Assembly (NCBI GenBank): GCA_036785705.1
Contig: JAWUZG010000359.1
Coordinates: 124,001-188,000, forward strand
Reading direction: 5' to 3'
DNA from: Acanthornis magna
Lineage: Eukaryota > Chordata > Aves > Passeriformes > Acanthizidae
Length of the DNA: 64,000 nucleotides
The notes under the pieces were generated by a model. It did no database searches. It was not told the origin of the DNA and was given only the letters and a program-made list of their open reading frames with translations. Made by a program: the position numbers and the translations under genes. This document shows, piece by piece, positions 1-13,700 of this stretch (positions are counted from its first letter, which is position 1; each line of letters starts with the position of its first letter).

Positions 1-3000
1 AAGGTGCTTCTAACATCCCTCTTAGCTAAGGTTCTCCCTCACTGAGCCAATAAACCTTCTTAAGCTATCTGAATTACTTTTTAAATTAAGAGAGCAGCAC
101 ACATTCCTGCAAATGAGAACAATAAGAGGTTTTTGGCAATGATCCTGCTCACTAATTATAATATTTCACATTTATGCACTGCCTTTCATCTCTCAGGGTT
201 CTAGAGTGCTTCACTAAACAGTGGACTCTGTCCACAACTGTTGCCTCCCAGTTATGTCACACTTGCTCACAGGACATGCGAAGTCTGACCGACTTCACAG
301 CTGTTTGCCTCACACACAGAGACAAAAATGCCACTGTTGACACTACATTCAATTAATTTCATTAATATAGAAAGCATAGGAATAATACATTCAAGTCAAG
401 GAAACTGGCCTGATCCAATTGAATCTGGTTGAAAAAGGAAGATGCTACAATCAGGCAAACCTACAGTACCTTAAAAGCAATGGCAGCAGCGGAGGTACAT
501 CTCCTAAATTCCTCCTGAGAGCAGGGATGTTCCCAGTGTTTACAGTTACACATCAGAACCCCTGCCATGGGTGAAGACACTCACACTGGATTGTTTATTA
601 TGGCTGCATTTGACCATGAGGATGTTACTCAAAACCAAAGGCCACATGCCAGCATTCCTCATGGTTGTGGGTCCTCCCTCCAGAAGCTGATCACACAAAG
701 TGAACCACTATGGCCACACTGTCACTGAAGCATAAAAAACCAGCTCTCCCAACCAAGAAAACCGTGTACAGACTATGTCTGGGTGCCACCTGTTGACGAA
801 ACAGCACTAACAAGTCTGCTCAAATACATTAACTGAAGTAAAACCACTCCCAACAAAAATATCTCTAGCTGAGAAAGCCCCCACAGCATGGCCCTGTAGG
901 CTTCACACAATCCCCTGCTGGTCTTCATTTCTGACCAACAAAAGCTGGGAAGATGGAGCAACTCCCACAGTCAAGGTCTTGGCAGAAAAACAGTGCCTGC
1001 CCTCCTGCACTCCCCCACCACCAAAATCACAGCTGGGCTCAGCATGGGGCCATTTTCTCCCAGGCTTTTTTCTATTAAATAGAAGGGATTGTTATTTTGT
1101 TTTGTGCTAACAACTGAAAAGTGGTTTTTTTACCCCTGCAAAGCACTGCCATCCCTTAGATCCGCAGACTTTGTGTGAGTGCAGAGCTGTGCAATCCATC
1201 AGGGAAATCTGTGATTTTGCCCATTGTGCTGGTTGAGTTGTGAGAAGGGCTGTAATGGGAGCTTTCATGGCCCCAGTAATTCATAGCAAGACACTGCACT
1301 AAAGTCACTGTTTGTCCATTTAGAATAGAAGGAAAGGAAAACGTCAGCAGTGCTTCAGCAGCTGTTTCAGCTCCTTTTAGGCATTTGGTAAGTGGATGCG
1401 CACATAATCACATGCTGAAGAGGAAAAGGCATTTTGGCAGCAAGGGAGGTGCAGGGATCTGCAGGAGGTGGCTCTGGCTCCAGCCACGGCTGCTCAGGTC
1501 ACAGGCCCAGCAGCACAAGCATAAGCTCCCCACACATCTCTTACAGAAACAACAGCAGTCTGAATCTCATCAGAGTCGCACTGGTTTTAACCCCACACAA
1601 ACTTCAAAGTTTTCCTGATTTACACACATAAAAGATCAAAATAAGCCCCCCCACCATCTTCAGCTCATTGTAAACAAAAAAAATTCTTGCAAGTCTGACT
1701 GGCCCAAAAATCAAAGTCCCTGAGCCTTTGCGGGGAGGCAATAAATCTGAACCTTTCACAAAATATTTTTTTCAAATAATTGCCAGTTGGGGTTGTGTTT
1801 CTCATTTAGAAACATCCATATAATTACAATATTAAAAGAAACATGGTAAAAAGTGTGACAAGACAGAGCAAATTTAATTTCTGCAAGTATGAAACAATTA
1901 CAGAAGAAGGACTCACACTCTGCTGAGAGAAACCTCATATCCAGTGCTCAATGAGCTAACCAGGAGAGAATACAATTTGCATAATGTTCAATTAGCAGCA
2001 TAAATATATGCTAATCATACCCAGCTGCAAGCATCTCACTTTATCTCATGTGCTTTGTACAACAAAGTAGTATAAAAAATTAAAGAAAAGCTTGTGTTGC
2101 AAAACTTAAAGGCAAATCCAAACTTCCTCCAAGTTGAAGCTTGTTCTATAGCTTGGGATCTTTAGAAGATTTCAGGCAGAGCAGTCCCTGGAGTCTCTTT
2201 AACTTGCCCCACACTGACCCACTACCAGCCTATCTCTGCAAAGACCTGCTGACTTACTGTTCTCAATACACCATTTTCATCTTGCAGACTTTCCATCTGC
2301 TTCACTAAGTTCCAGATCAAGCACAAGTGGTTTCAAAGTTGTTTAAAGCCTAAGTTGCCACCATCAGCAGTTAAGCACAACAAAGCATCTAACCTGACAG
2401 GTCCCACTGTAATAAAAAAATCAAAATAAGGGGGTTCTAAATTAATTTCTCCAAAAGGCAGGGTTACTCATGACTGCAACTTGGGTTATAGCAAGTCTGT
2501 GGGAACATAGAAATGTATTAACTGGTGACCAGAACACATACATTCTGGTTAGTTTCTTCACAGGTGTTTATAAAATACTTCTAAGTGCAGGTAAACAAGT
2601 ATTTTACATTAATTTCTGGTATTTTGTTGAGGGGGAAAAAAGACACCTATAAATCTCCGCATTAGCAAACTCAGATCATTTGCAGATGCATATACCACTC
2701 CAGACACAGCAGGAAGAAAGCCAATCAAACATAAATAAAAGCAGAAGTTGAGATTCAGGCTTTAAACCAATAAAATATTACTTAAGTAAGGGACTTAGCA
2801 AAATCTAAGACACAATTTTAAAGCCTGGTGATGATAGCAAGAGTGGTAGTGACTTTAAGGGAATGCTTTAGGGTTTTCTATGTCAAAAGAAATGCAGACT
2901 CAATGCAAAATATTTGCAAATGAGAGAAGTGAGATCTTTGTATATTTTGTGCAGATATATATAAGCATGTAAGAAAGTTCAGACCTAAAAAGAAGCTTTT

Positions 3001-6000
3001 TTGGTATGGGCGCTGCATGTGTATGCATTTTCTGTTGATTCAAAATCAAAATAGATTAGGAAAATCAATACTCAATTCCTTTTCTAGATTTTTATCCACT
3101 GTAATACACGAAAGCAATTTAGGTGCTGGCTGCACTGGATCCTTACTTCAGGATTTATTAGATGAGTATATTTGTCATTCCTTCTGACAAATAATAGATA
3201 ACAGGTGACAAATCAAGATTGTTTTATTTTTGGAGTATTTTTTTAAATGTAAGCAAAACAGAAAACTTTAAAAAAAAAAATATATATTTAGTTTCTGATG
3301 CTAGGAGAGGCAAGAGTCAGAAAAAGCATCAGCCATTATTAACCATGACCAAAACCACTCATATTACAGGAGTCCACGGGCTTTCTAAAATGTTGCCACT
3401 AGAAAATGAGGAAGAAAGGCTGGTGTCATGATTAGCTGACTGTTCTACAACTTTGAATAATCACTGTGTGTTCAAGACCACCCTGTATGGAGACCATCAT
3501 TCTCTCACAGTGATGTTGACTGGTTTGCAGACTAAAGCTATAGAAACAAGAAAGAAACAGATTTATGCTGGTCTACAGAAGAGACATGAAAATTTTAACC
3601 ACAAATTACATCAAAATACTCTGGTCCCCTCACAGGATGAGACAGTTTGGGTGCTGAATTTTGGCTGCAGTCAAGTGTACCATCTAATTTTAAAATTATA
3701 AAATTATATTCTAATTATCTGACCACACTTTAAGTCAACTAAGAGTACTTTTTTCCTAACAAAGATTTTTAAAATTCTGTTCACCTTAATCTGTGTTACC
3801 CTTCTATCTTTTGAACAGTGTCGACTACACTAATTGTCCACGTTGTATCCAAAAAACCGAGCTTTTGCCTTTTGCCTGTATCAAGGACTCTAATTTTTCA
3901 TCCATGTCCTTCATGTTCCTGTCCTCCTCCATTTTCAGTACGCAGTAGGATGTCTATGAAATTCATGTGTTACTATTTGTTTTTCAGAATCTCTTGAAAT
4001 TGCAGCACAATGAAAAGAAAATTAGTCCCAGCTCCAGGAGAAGGAATCCCATTAAACAGTAAGGGCAAACACACAAATTGCCTGGTACTGAAAATAAATA
4101 GCAAGCTGAAACACATGACTAGATGGACTGTAGCATCTGCCTAGTGTGTTTTCATACTCTGATTCAGATGAAAATAATCAATAAAAAGGAGGACTGTCCA
4201 TCAAAATCAGTGAAAAGTTTAAACCAGAGGAAGTTATACAGGAGATGCTCTACAGTCACAAATTCAGGAGACAGGAAAACAAAAATAACAAGCAGAACTT
4301 TAAACAAAGCACATGAAAATTACAGCCACTAGTGAAAAAACAGGATGTTACAAAAAAGCTTAATGGATGGGGAACTGAATAAAAGCAATCTGAAAATAAC
4401 TACAGATCTTTTAAACATAAACTATCATAGACTGGGGAGATTTTGTATTATGAATAAGGCTAATGAAAGTAAGCTGACAGAGACAAAAGTTATGATTTCA
4501 ACAACTTTCATTCAGTGAAGCAAAAAATGAACAATTTCAGGGACAGAAATCTATATACCCATTCCTGTCACACAAAATAGTACATTAGCAGAGCAGCTAA
4601 TGTCCAAAACTTACTTATCACGTTCTTTTATTCCTAAATCACAGTCACACTCCCTCTGCTCTGTGTTAAACTGGATGACTGCAATTGCTGCCTCAGCACT
4701 TCTTCACTTCTCACTCGAATCCCAGAATATAAGGTATTGGACAAAAGACATGCCTGGTTTGGCAAAATTAGTCAGCTTCCCTCTCCACATCCATAACACG
4801 TAGATCATCTGCTCAAAACACAAGGGCTAAAATACCATAATTTCTAGGATATTTGTGGTACTTTAAAGACATCTGCGCTCTAGAAACTGAATTGAGACCT
4901 CTAAAGTACTTCATACAAGTCCTCCAGCAGTTGTTAAATGGTAATGACTTTTACAGAGTGGGAAAGATTAGCTTTTGTCTTTTTAATACATTATCTAATT
5001 CTCAGCTGGAATAAAGCACTGAAAACAGCTAATTTCTGCAGAATTCCTTTCCTTTTCTCATGGTCAAAATCATCTGTACCTTTCAACACACTTCAAACAC
5101 TAAATAAGAATTCATCTAAGAAATTACTGAAAGTTTTTTCAAAATAGCCTAATGATAATCCAAATGTGTAATACTCATTATTATTAATGTAAAGTACATG
5201 TGTAAAGGAAAGGAGACTGTACACCTTGAGACTAAGTATTGCACTGCTCCATGAAACTGAAAAGTTACTGCCATTCATACCAAGCAACTGAAGTACAAAC
5301 ATTTCTTTTACACCGTACCAAAACTATATCAAAGTGTGCTCCAGAGATGAGGGTTTTCTTGGTGGCACTACACCTGTTCATTTCATGAGGTTTTAATAGT
5401 TGGGATGATAGAAACTGAGCTCTAAAAGGACCTCTTAGACATAACGGAGTTATTCCCTTAAGCTTCATGACCGAAATATATTCACAGACAATTTAAAGAA
5501 AAGATTACTCAAAAATATAAATGTGTATTTCTAATAATTTTTTTAAAATACACTTTCATTTCTCATACCTCAGAGGCTCCTTCTTACCTGTCTTCTGGGG
5601 AGGAAAAAGAAAGAATTTACAACATGCAAAAGGACTGTAAGCCATCTTCATTAACATTGTTTGTGATTAGTACAACACTTAAACCCCACCTGATTAACTG
5701 ATTAACTGGAGAAAAACAAACAGATACTATGCTATGCAAGAGAAACTAGAAGAACTCTGGTAAGGGTTGAACAGTGAGGTCAAGATTGTTATGAACAGAA
5801 ATACATTGCAAGTCCTGTTTCATAAATATTTGTGTATTTATGTTTATAAAACATCTTCACTGTTAGTTCTGATGAAAGCACTACAATGACTTGATGGGCA
5901 GGTTAATAATCAGTGTTCTTTCACCCTTATGTGGGCCTTTATAAAACTACATTTTCTTTTGTCAAAGCTGCAGCTGTACTGAAAGCTCGTTCCTTCTTGA

Positions 6001-9000
6001 ACATTCATTTAATTTCTGAACATATAGATGGTATTATTGCGTAAACTTATTTAAGAGGTCAACTCCATTCCTCTGGAGCTGCATAAGCTTTAAAAATACC
6101 TATCACAACACAAAATTTCCACTTCAAAACTTCTGAATTCCCAGGCAAAGCCATTTTTTTAAGCATTTACCTTTTCAAAAAATAAGAAAATAAACAAACA
6201 AACAAAACTGCTAGCATTATAATAAATATCACCAAGCTCAAATTATAATTCTGGGCATGTGTTTTCTCTGCCTACTGGATTTCAGTCCTGAGAAGTCCCA
6301 TTTCTCCCTGAGAAGTTCTTTCACCATGCAGCAGCTCAGACCTGTTTGTGGGGCTGTCCCCAGCCCCAGAGCTCTCACCTTATAGCTTGTCTGCATGGTA
6401 CTGAAAACACCGATCACCTCGGGAACCCTCAGCTATATTAGATACAATTACTCAAATGATGACAAATTGGGAAGGAAGTTTACCATGCACTGATTAATTA
6501 AAGAAACAAAACCAGAATACCTGTGGCTAAAACTCTTTGGGGACTTCTGCCTCCAGCTCTCCCCCAGCACTCAGTCCTCCCCTTACCCTCCCAGGCTGTG
6601 GAAATAGGCACTTTTCAGAATAACTAAGGATGCCCTGCCTATGTCACTCCTGGGACACCCCAGCTTTCCTACAAGCAGCCACAGCTGCACACATGAAAGG
6701 GTACAGACCATAAACCCAAATCATCAAGCCCAGATTAGTTTCTTCTGAAGAGATCATTATTTCTTTTAAGCTGAGGAAAACGTCCCGTCTCCAAATTCTC
6801 TTTCCCCTGCCAAAAAGAAGGCAGATCCCCCCTCCTATATCCAGGGGTTAAAAACAAAAAGCCTGCTCACAACCTGTGAAACTAACAAAAGACAAACTGA
6901 ACACTATCACAGATATCACCTTGTACTCAGTACCGACGGCAGTAATTGAACCTCATATTCTCTAAATTACGGTTTAATTATTTGTAGTATAAAAATTGGA
7001 TGGGATGATGAACCCTTTTCCTCTTTTATATCTTTGCCTCATTCACATGCCCATGCCAAAAGCCATCACAACATGCAGCAAAAGAGTGTTATTTTCACCA
7101 CTCCCAATGGCAAAGATCCTCTGGAGCAAGTGTTCTTTGCATACATTTGGCCTTCTGAGTCTGAGGTCTTCTGGAAGGAAATCACTACACTTTAACACCC
7201 TGAACATGAATTTTCAATAGACATCCAAACAGATTGCTCTCTCACTCTTTGTCTGGAATAAAATATACTTAATTTTGGATTGTAAAAGTAAATAACATAA
7301 GTAAGTACATTCTGGGAGTTAAGTATAAATGACAAAAACATATGTTACACCAGTGTTTATACAGAAGCATAGATCACATTTCTTTATACACTCTGGTTAT
7401 TGTCTTTCTAAGCACTGATACAATCCCTTGAATATGAATGATGTTTCCTGTAAAATAAATACCACAAAATCATCCTACATAGCTGGCTGGAGTGTATTAC
7501 TCTGAGGACAAATATATCTTTTGAACTCTACACAGACCACTGAGCATGGGGCTGAGAAGACCAGGGGTCTGCTTTCAGCCCTGATGCTGCCTAATGAGCA
7601 GCTACAGCAGCTTTTGATAGGGAAGTCTAACATTTCTGTGTCCCATTTCCACACATGCAGAATGGGAATAATGACTTTTTTTTTTTAACAAATAATCTTG
7701 TGAGCAACAGGTGAAAACACGGTAATACAAGCTTATTTTATCCAATGTGTCAAGCTTTCTCCGTGCAATCTCATTTGTATTATTCATGCATGAAGGATGC
7801 AAGAGAAAGATCCTTCAGCATCACAATGCTAAAATTGTTCTCCTTCGCTATTCCCTGCTGCTGCTGTAACATATTTTGCGGCCAGACTCCAGTACGGCTG
7901 GTGTTAAACAAACAGGAATGGTACCTACATCTGCTCAGAAAAGGGTTGCTTAGCAACTGCAATCAAAGGGTGTTTTATCCTCACCAATCTACTGTAAATT
8001 AATAGAATTCTCTCTACCATATTCTAACACTTTTAGTGGCTATATAAATGGTTGTTTATTATTATTATTATTTTTATTTTGTAGCTAATGTGTTTCATTT
8101 CATGATCTGATTCAGGCAAAAAACAGAGCAGCTAGAAAAGGTCATATTATGAAGCACAAAAAGGTTCAGAGACTTGTTTGATGTAGAAATATTCTTTGAC
8201 AGCTCATTGCGTTTATTTACTATACCCTTTTCTTATGCCATTTCAGAATCTATTTCAGCTGCCCCACGGGAGCATGAAGCCATTAGCCTGAATTATCATT
8301 CTGAATGCAGATTTCACAAGGTAACACCAAATCATGAAGGTTTTGATTCCTGTAGCTACTGAGATGCTTTCCCTTTGGAGAGTTTACAGGTCTGCCATTT
8401 GTTTGCATATTAACAGCATTGATTTTCAGTATACCTGACACTGGAGTGTTCATTTATCATATATGTAATAGCTGAATACCAGAAGGTGTGCTGCAGAGTG
8501 CATGTCAACACATAGAAAAGAAATTAGTATATCTGAGACATTAAACAGGCTATGCAAGCGAGGAAACAATCAAACATGGAGCAAAGAAAGCTGGTAGAGC
8601 CTATTCATCAGGTTTTAGCAAGTTTCATTTCCAGCCATGCTGAAATGGGAGCAGAATTTTGATTTAAAAGGCTTTTACTGAGGACACTGAAGCAAAAAAG
8701 CTGGGACTTATTGGTGAACATTAAAGGTCGCATACTCTCCTCATCACGAAATAGCTTTTAGTAGCAGGAGGATCAAAAAGGCTGGTAGAACCCAGATGAG
8801 CCCATATACCTCCTTTCTTCCACTATGTCCAGACATACTTTCACCAGGTGTGCATCTGAGCCTGCAAATGTCCTGGTCTACAGCCAGCCCTCAAACTGTC
8901 CTCTATTCCAGCTGCCCTTTGCTCTCCACATTCCACACCACACCCATGGTCCATGTGTATTTAAATGGTATGCAATTATTTAAATTCCTCCATCTGTCTC

Positions 9001-9880
9001 CCCACAACCTTACACATATTAATTCTTGGAGGGAAAATGGCTTTGCTATTTGCTAGATGCCAGCATTCACCTGGACAGCAGCCAGCGGAGCAGGTTGTTA
9101 AACAAACATCCTGATGGAACAAAACCAAGTGTGAAGCAGCAACACAGAGAAGAATACACTTGTACTCAAACAGAAACCTCCTAGAAGAACCCAGGCAAAG
9201 CCAGGAAACAACAAAACAAGCAAGCTTTCATTTGTTTTGTCCATAACTGTAATAAAGGTGAGGAAGTTGAAAGTGCTTTGCTTAGAGGAGCCCTCCACAC
9301 TTCTCCTCCCTCATATCAGTGCTCTGTACTCCATGCAATCCAACATCAAAAGCAACTCTAGCCAAAACAGCTCCTTAATTTTTCTGCTGTGCTTGTCTCT
9401 GATTAAAGCGTGAACTTTAATGTAAACAGCACTTTATCTGAGGGCAGGAATTCACACAAAACCACCAAAACAGTAAGATGCAAGATGGACTCTTGGTACT
9501 TCCAGAAACTACTGCAGGCTCAAGCCATGGATGCAGCAACTACAATTTAGCACCATCTGTGCTTATATCAGTTTTCATACTCTTAAAATATGCACTATAT
9601 TTGTGCAGTTCCCTCAGCAAGAGAACTGAGGTATATCCTGTGAGAGTAGCAGCTAAAGATCCAGAAGTTTGATGCAAGATTGCTTAATAATTCCACAACT
9701 CTCTTGAAAATGTACTTTAAAATAATACATAAACTCTTTAGAGATGGGGGCTGGTTTGTTTGTTTAAAGAGGCATGTTCAATTTTTGTATTTTCAATCCA
9801 GGAAATGTATAGGTGGTAAATGCTGACAAAACTCAGCTTAAAAATATATTTCTCCACAGTCGACTTATCCAGCCTGGAGA
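1..9880. other. gene-poor AT-rich intergenic DNA
   Basis: I see no convincing exon on either strand. All open frames are under 90 codons and none resembles a known family or is flanked by good splice sites. The stretch holds only short simple repeats, for example a CAAA-type run near 6,185-6,205 and an ATT run near 8,060-8,080. It lies beyond the 3' side of the FBXO15 locus, where vertebrate genomes generally have a long gene-poor interval. Confidence 0.6.
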
Positions 9881-10740
9881 GTCCTAAACTGAGGATTCTC
9901 TAGAATGTAAACTGTTCCATAATTTCAATCCTTCTTCTAGATACTTCTTTCAGCTCTACCATGCCTCTGTGAATGGAGAGGGAAGAAGGGTCCAAATGTG
10001 AGAGAACCACCAACCCACGATCTGGTACTGATGTTCCCTGCTCTGTTTTCCAATTTCTTTTCCAATAATTTCTACTCTTCCTTTTGAGGTTCTGATGTGT
10101 TCCCCTCTCTTGTGCGCCATTTAAGATTTCTCTACACAGAATTGGATCCAGCATTAATCCCCACAGTATGCAAGCTCTTTCCGTTATCATGTATGAGTAT
10201 GCTGTGCTGCGTGCACCCATACTGGACTTCACCACTGCCCTCTCTCCTTCAGCTGAGCTAACAAATATACCTTTTCTGTTTTATCTTTCAACCAATGCTT
10301 AATTCTCTTACTTCACAGGAATTTAATATCTTTGAGAGCCTTTAATGAGAGACTTCCCTTGCATACACTTGCAGAGACCATCAGGGAATTACACTGATTT
10401 CTGAAGCATGACTTCTCTTTACAAATGCTGTGTTGGCTCTTCTCCATATGGCCTTTAAATTCACATTAATTAAGAGCCACATGCCCGTAATTTTCAATTT
10501 TTACCACAATTCCTATTCAGTTCCTCTGAAATACTCTTTTGTGATTTACCTTGGAGCTTCTTTTTTTCTTTTTTTCACTAACATGTCATTAGCCTCTTGA
10601 AGTCACAAGGTAACAAAGTGGCTTTCAACAGCAAGTTGCACACTAAATGCTTTAGCTACTTCTTCACATTCATAGTAACAATGCCCTGTTAATTTTTCCT
10701 ATTGGATCCACACCCTTGCGTATCAGCTGTTCAAATCGAA
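9880..10740 (-). mobile_element. degraded CR1 LINE fragment
   Basis: The plus strand reads like the antisense of the CR1 ORF2 3' half. The clearest stretch is around 10,390-10,440, where a 'ctttacaaatgctgtgttgg'-type segment resembles the widespread avian CR1 antisense text. The element therefore lies on the minus strand. It is highly diverged. The 111-codon minus-strand frame at 9,900-10,235 falls inside it, and I do not recognise it as a gene. The boundaries are rough. Confidence 0.4.
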
Positions 10741-13700
10741 ACTGATATTTCCTGTAAAGGAGACCGAGTTGGAACTAATGCCTTCTAGAATGCTGTTAAA
10801 AATTATAAAGAAAATTTTGCACAGAACAGCCCCACAACACCTAAATTTACCTTATTTATGTAGTTCTTTTACAAAGACATATACATAAACATGAGTTTCA
10901 GAAAAGCTCAGAGTCTTTTACTGAGATAAAAACTAGTAACAAATTAATTATGGCAAAGACACAAGGCAGCACAAATATCTTGAAAAGGTGCTTTTTGTTC
11001 TTTGATCTCATATGAAAGAAACACTTTCACGCCAAACAAAACAGAATTCTATGAGTACTTTTTCCCCCCAAAAAATAGCGCATATTTGCTTGTCTCTGTA
11101 GCCAACTCCACGAGACTCCATCTCCTTCCCTGAGGCAGGACTGTGACGTGGAGTGAGTCCCTCTGGGGCCCAAGGGAGGAATGTCCAGGCACTGAGGTTT
11201 CACTCTGTGAGCAGGCAGGGAAGGACAGACAGATGCTGGATTTTATCACACTGAAAGAGTCAGCCATTGCAGCTGGGATGCTCAGAGAAACCAAAATGTG
11301 AGACTGGGATGGGCCAAGGGCAAACTGCTACACACGTGCACAGCAAAAGAGAACGGGACAAAGTTGTACCTCGGAGTGCCTTGGTGGCAACACAGCTGCT
11401 GAAGGCTTTTACCGGTCTGGTAAGACCTCGCAGCTGTACTGGCTCAGAGATGCACTCAGAAATTAAATCTAGCCTTACCTTTGCAAAAACTACATTCAGA
11501 GACCTAAGTCTGTTTAATGAGTACTGATTTGTTCATTAAGCTGACAGGTGAATTTCCTCTTCAATCTACATTATATTGCATGTTACTTCTGTTGGTTTCT
11601 GGGGAAAAAAAGCAGCAGCAGCCGCCCTTATTTAAAAACAAACAAAAAAGCCCCTCATGATGAGATTGACATGAAAGAAACTTCTTTCTCATCAGTAATT
11701 GCTTCCCCCTGGGCTTGACAAGGTTTACAAATTAAAGCTTTTCCTTCATAGATGGCTTGACCTATCATGAATTATAGCTGCTGCTACTGGTCCACTCCTC
11801 CCTGCACACAAGGCTTGCTATCTCAATTTTGCACTGTAATTAAATATTTTCTGATGGCATGTTATTTATTATTCCTCACCTTCAGCTCTCCTGGTGTTTA
11901 TACATCTCCACATATGAGTAGGCAATTCAAAAACTGTTATTAACAATATTAATAACCTGAGAGCTTGTTTGATGTGAGTGAGACACAGGGGTGGAACTGC
12001 TTGACTGCAAGGAACAAGGGGTGGGGGTTTTTTATGTTGTCTTTGTTTTTTTAATTGTTGCATTATCTAGTACCATCTAGTCTTTGTCCACAATCAAAGA
12101 TCTTAAGCAGTTCAGGAGGAAATATGAAAAAAGTACTGATGCGTGAAATTTATAACTAATCTCATTTGACCATTACAAAACTACCCAAGAGTGAAGCAAA
12201 GAAAAAAGAGAAGAATAGGCATATTTTTGTTATCTTACTTATTAATTTTTTGCTCTTAAAAAAAAAAACAACACATCTTTCCTCCCAAAACCAACTTGGA
12301 AGATAAGTAGGACCTGTTGCACTAGAAGGCAAACCAAGATCAAGCAAAAGAGGCATGTCATATTTCAGACATTCACACCTAACTGTCAATATAATTCTTC
12401 CAAAACTTTAAGGTTGGTTTTTTTCCTTATTTGTCTTCTCTATATTCTCATCTGTACTGCTACTACCACAAGCAATACTCAGTGCAGCCCTTGAAAAATC
12501 ACTGTGACTTGGTACCAACTGAGAATTCGGCCCAGGAGATAAAGGTGTTCACCCACAGACTCAACTCAGTGCACTTCAGAGCTGCTAATTACAAACCTTT
12601 CCATTGCAATCCTAGTGCGCCACACTTAATACATCTGACAAACCTTATGGCAATCAGCTTCCCATTTTGCATCTTGCTCCGTATTTCCCACAATCTCCTG
12701 CAGGAGATGGGCCACAGTCAACAGCCCCATCTCCCTCCTCTCCTCCCCAAGGAGCACTGGGGCAAGAGGCACAGTCTGCACCTTTGTGAGCTCAGAAGCC
12801 AAGGATCAGGCAGCCCCTCTCACACTTCTCAGGTAGGAAGGGCACCAGAGCTCAGAGTCCTGGGGAGCGCTTGGGGGGGAGGGACAAACATGGAAGGAAG
12901 GGGTGAGAGGCAGAGCCCAATGGGCATGGGGACAGGAAAAGCAGGCAGAACTGAGAGAGGATCCATTTTGTTTAGTGTTTTGCTGAAAATATAATTGATG
13001 AATAAAAGCATCCGCTGAAAGGAATTAGCGTACAGCTGGGATGGTTTTTTATGGAGAAGATGATTACAGTGACCTCCCAGGTGAGCATGGTGCTCACGGC
13101 CCTGGGGCAGCAGGGGCAGATCCGGAGAACACCCAAAATTATTTGCTGACGTAACAAACCAAGTTTAAAAAGACGTAAATATCTAGATCAACAATACTCT
13201 TTAGAGGCTCCACATGCAAAGCACCTGTAACCATCAATAAGTATTTTCTTTTATAATTAACAATACTATTTGGTTTTATGTGTACAGTATACTAATGAAA
13301 AATAAATTACATGCTGCATAACTAGAGCACACTAACATAGTCACATTTGACTGCTAAAGCTTTTGTTTTCCAAGAAGTCAGTGCTTTTCCCCATTTTGCT
13401 AACTCACAAGAAAAAGGAATTGCTATGGCAATGGTAACTTACTTGAGGTTGAAAGGCATCCAAAAGCCAGGATCTGCAAAACTCTTATTTCTCACTTACT
13501 GCCAATTTAATCCTAATCTATTTGTTTTTAAAGACTTGATTCAGGCCCTGTGATACATGCTGTACTAGAAATATATTGAAAATTATGATTTTGCAAAGGG
13601 CATTTTATAGACATCCCATATCACAGCAAATTTCATCAACTTCTTTTAAAATACATAGATGAAAATATGCATTTTGTGTCCAACATTTAAATCAATGTTG

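Noticed and set aside
9900..10235. 111-codon minus-strand ORF
   Set aside because: Lies in a degraded CR1-like stretch and does not match a gene family I know.
12431..12994. 187-codon plus-strand ORF in the left desert
   Set aside because: No recognisable domain, no splice context and no codon pattern unlike its surroundings; likely chance.
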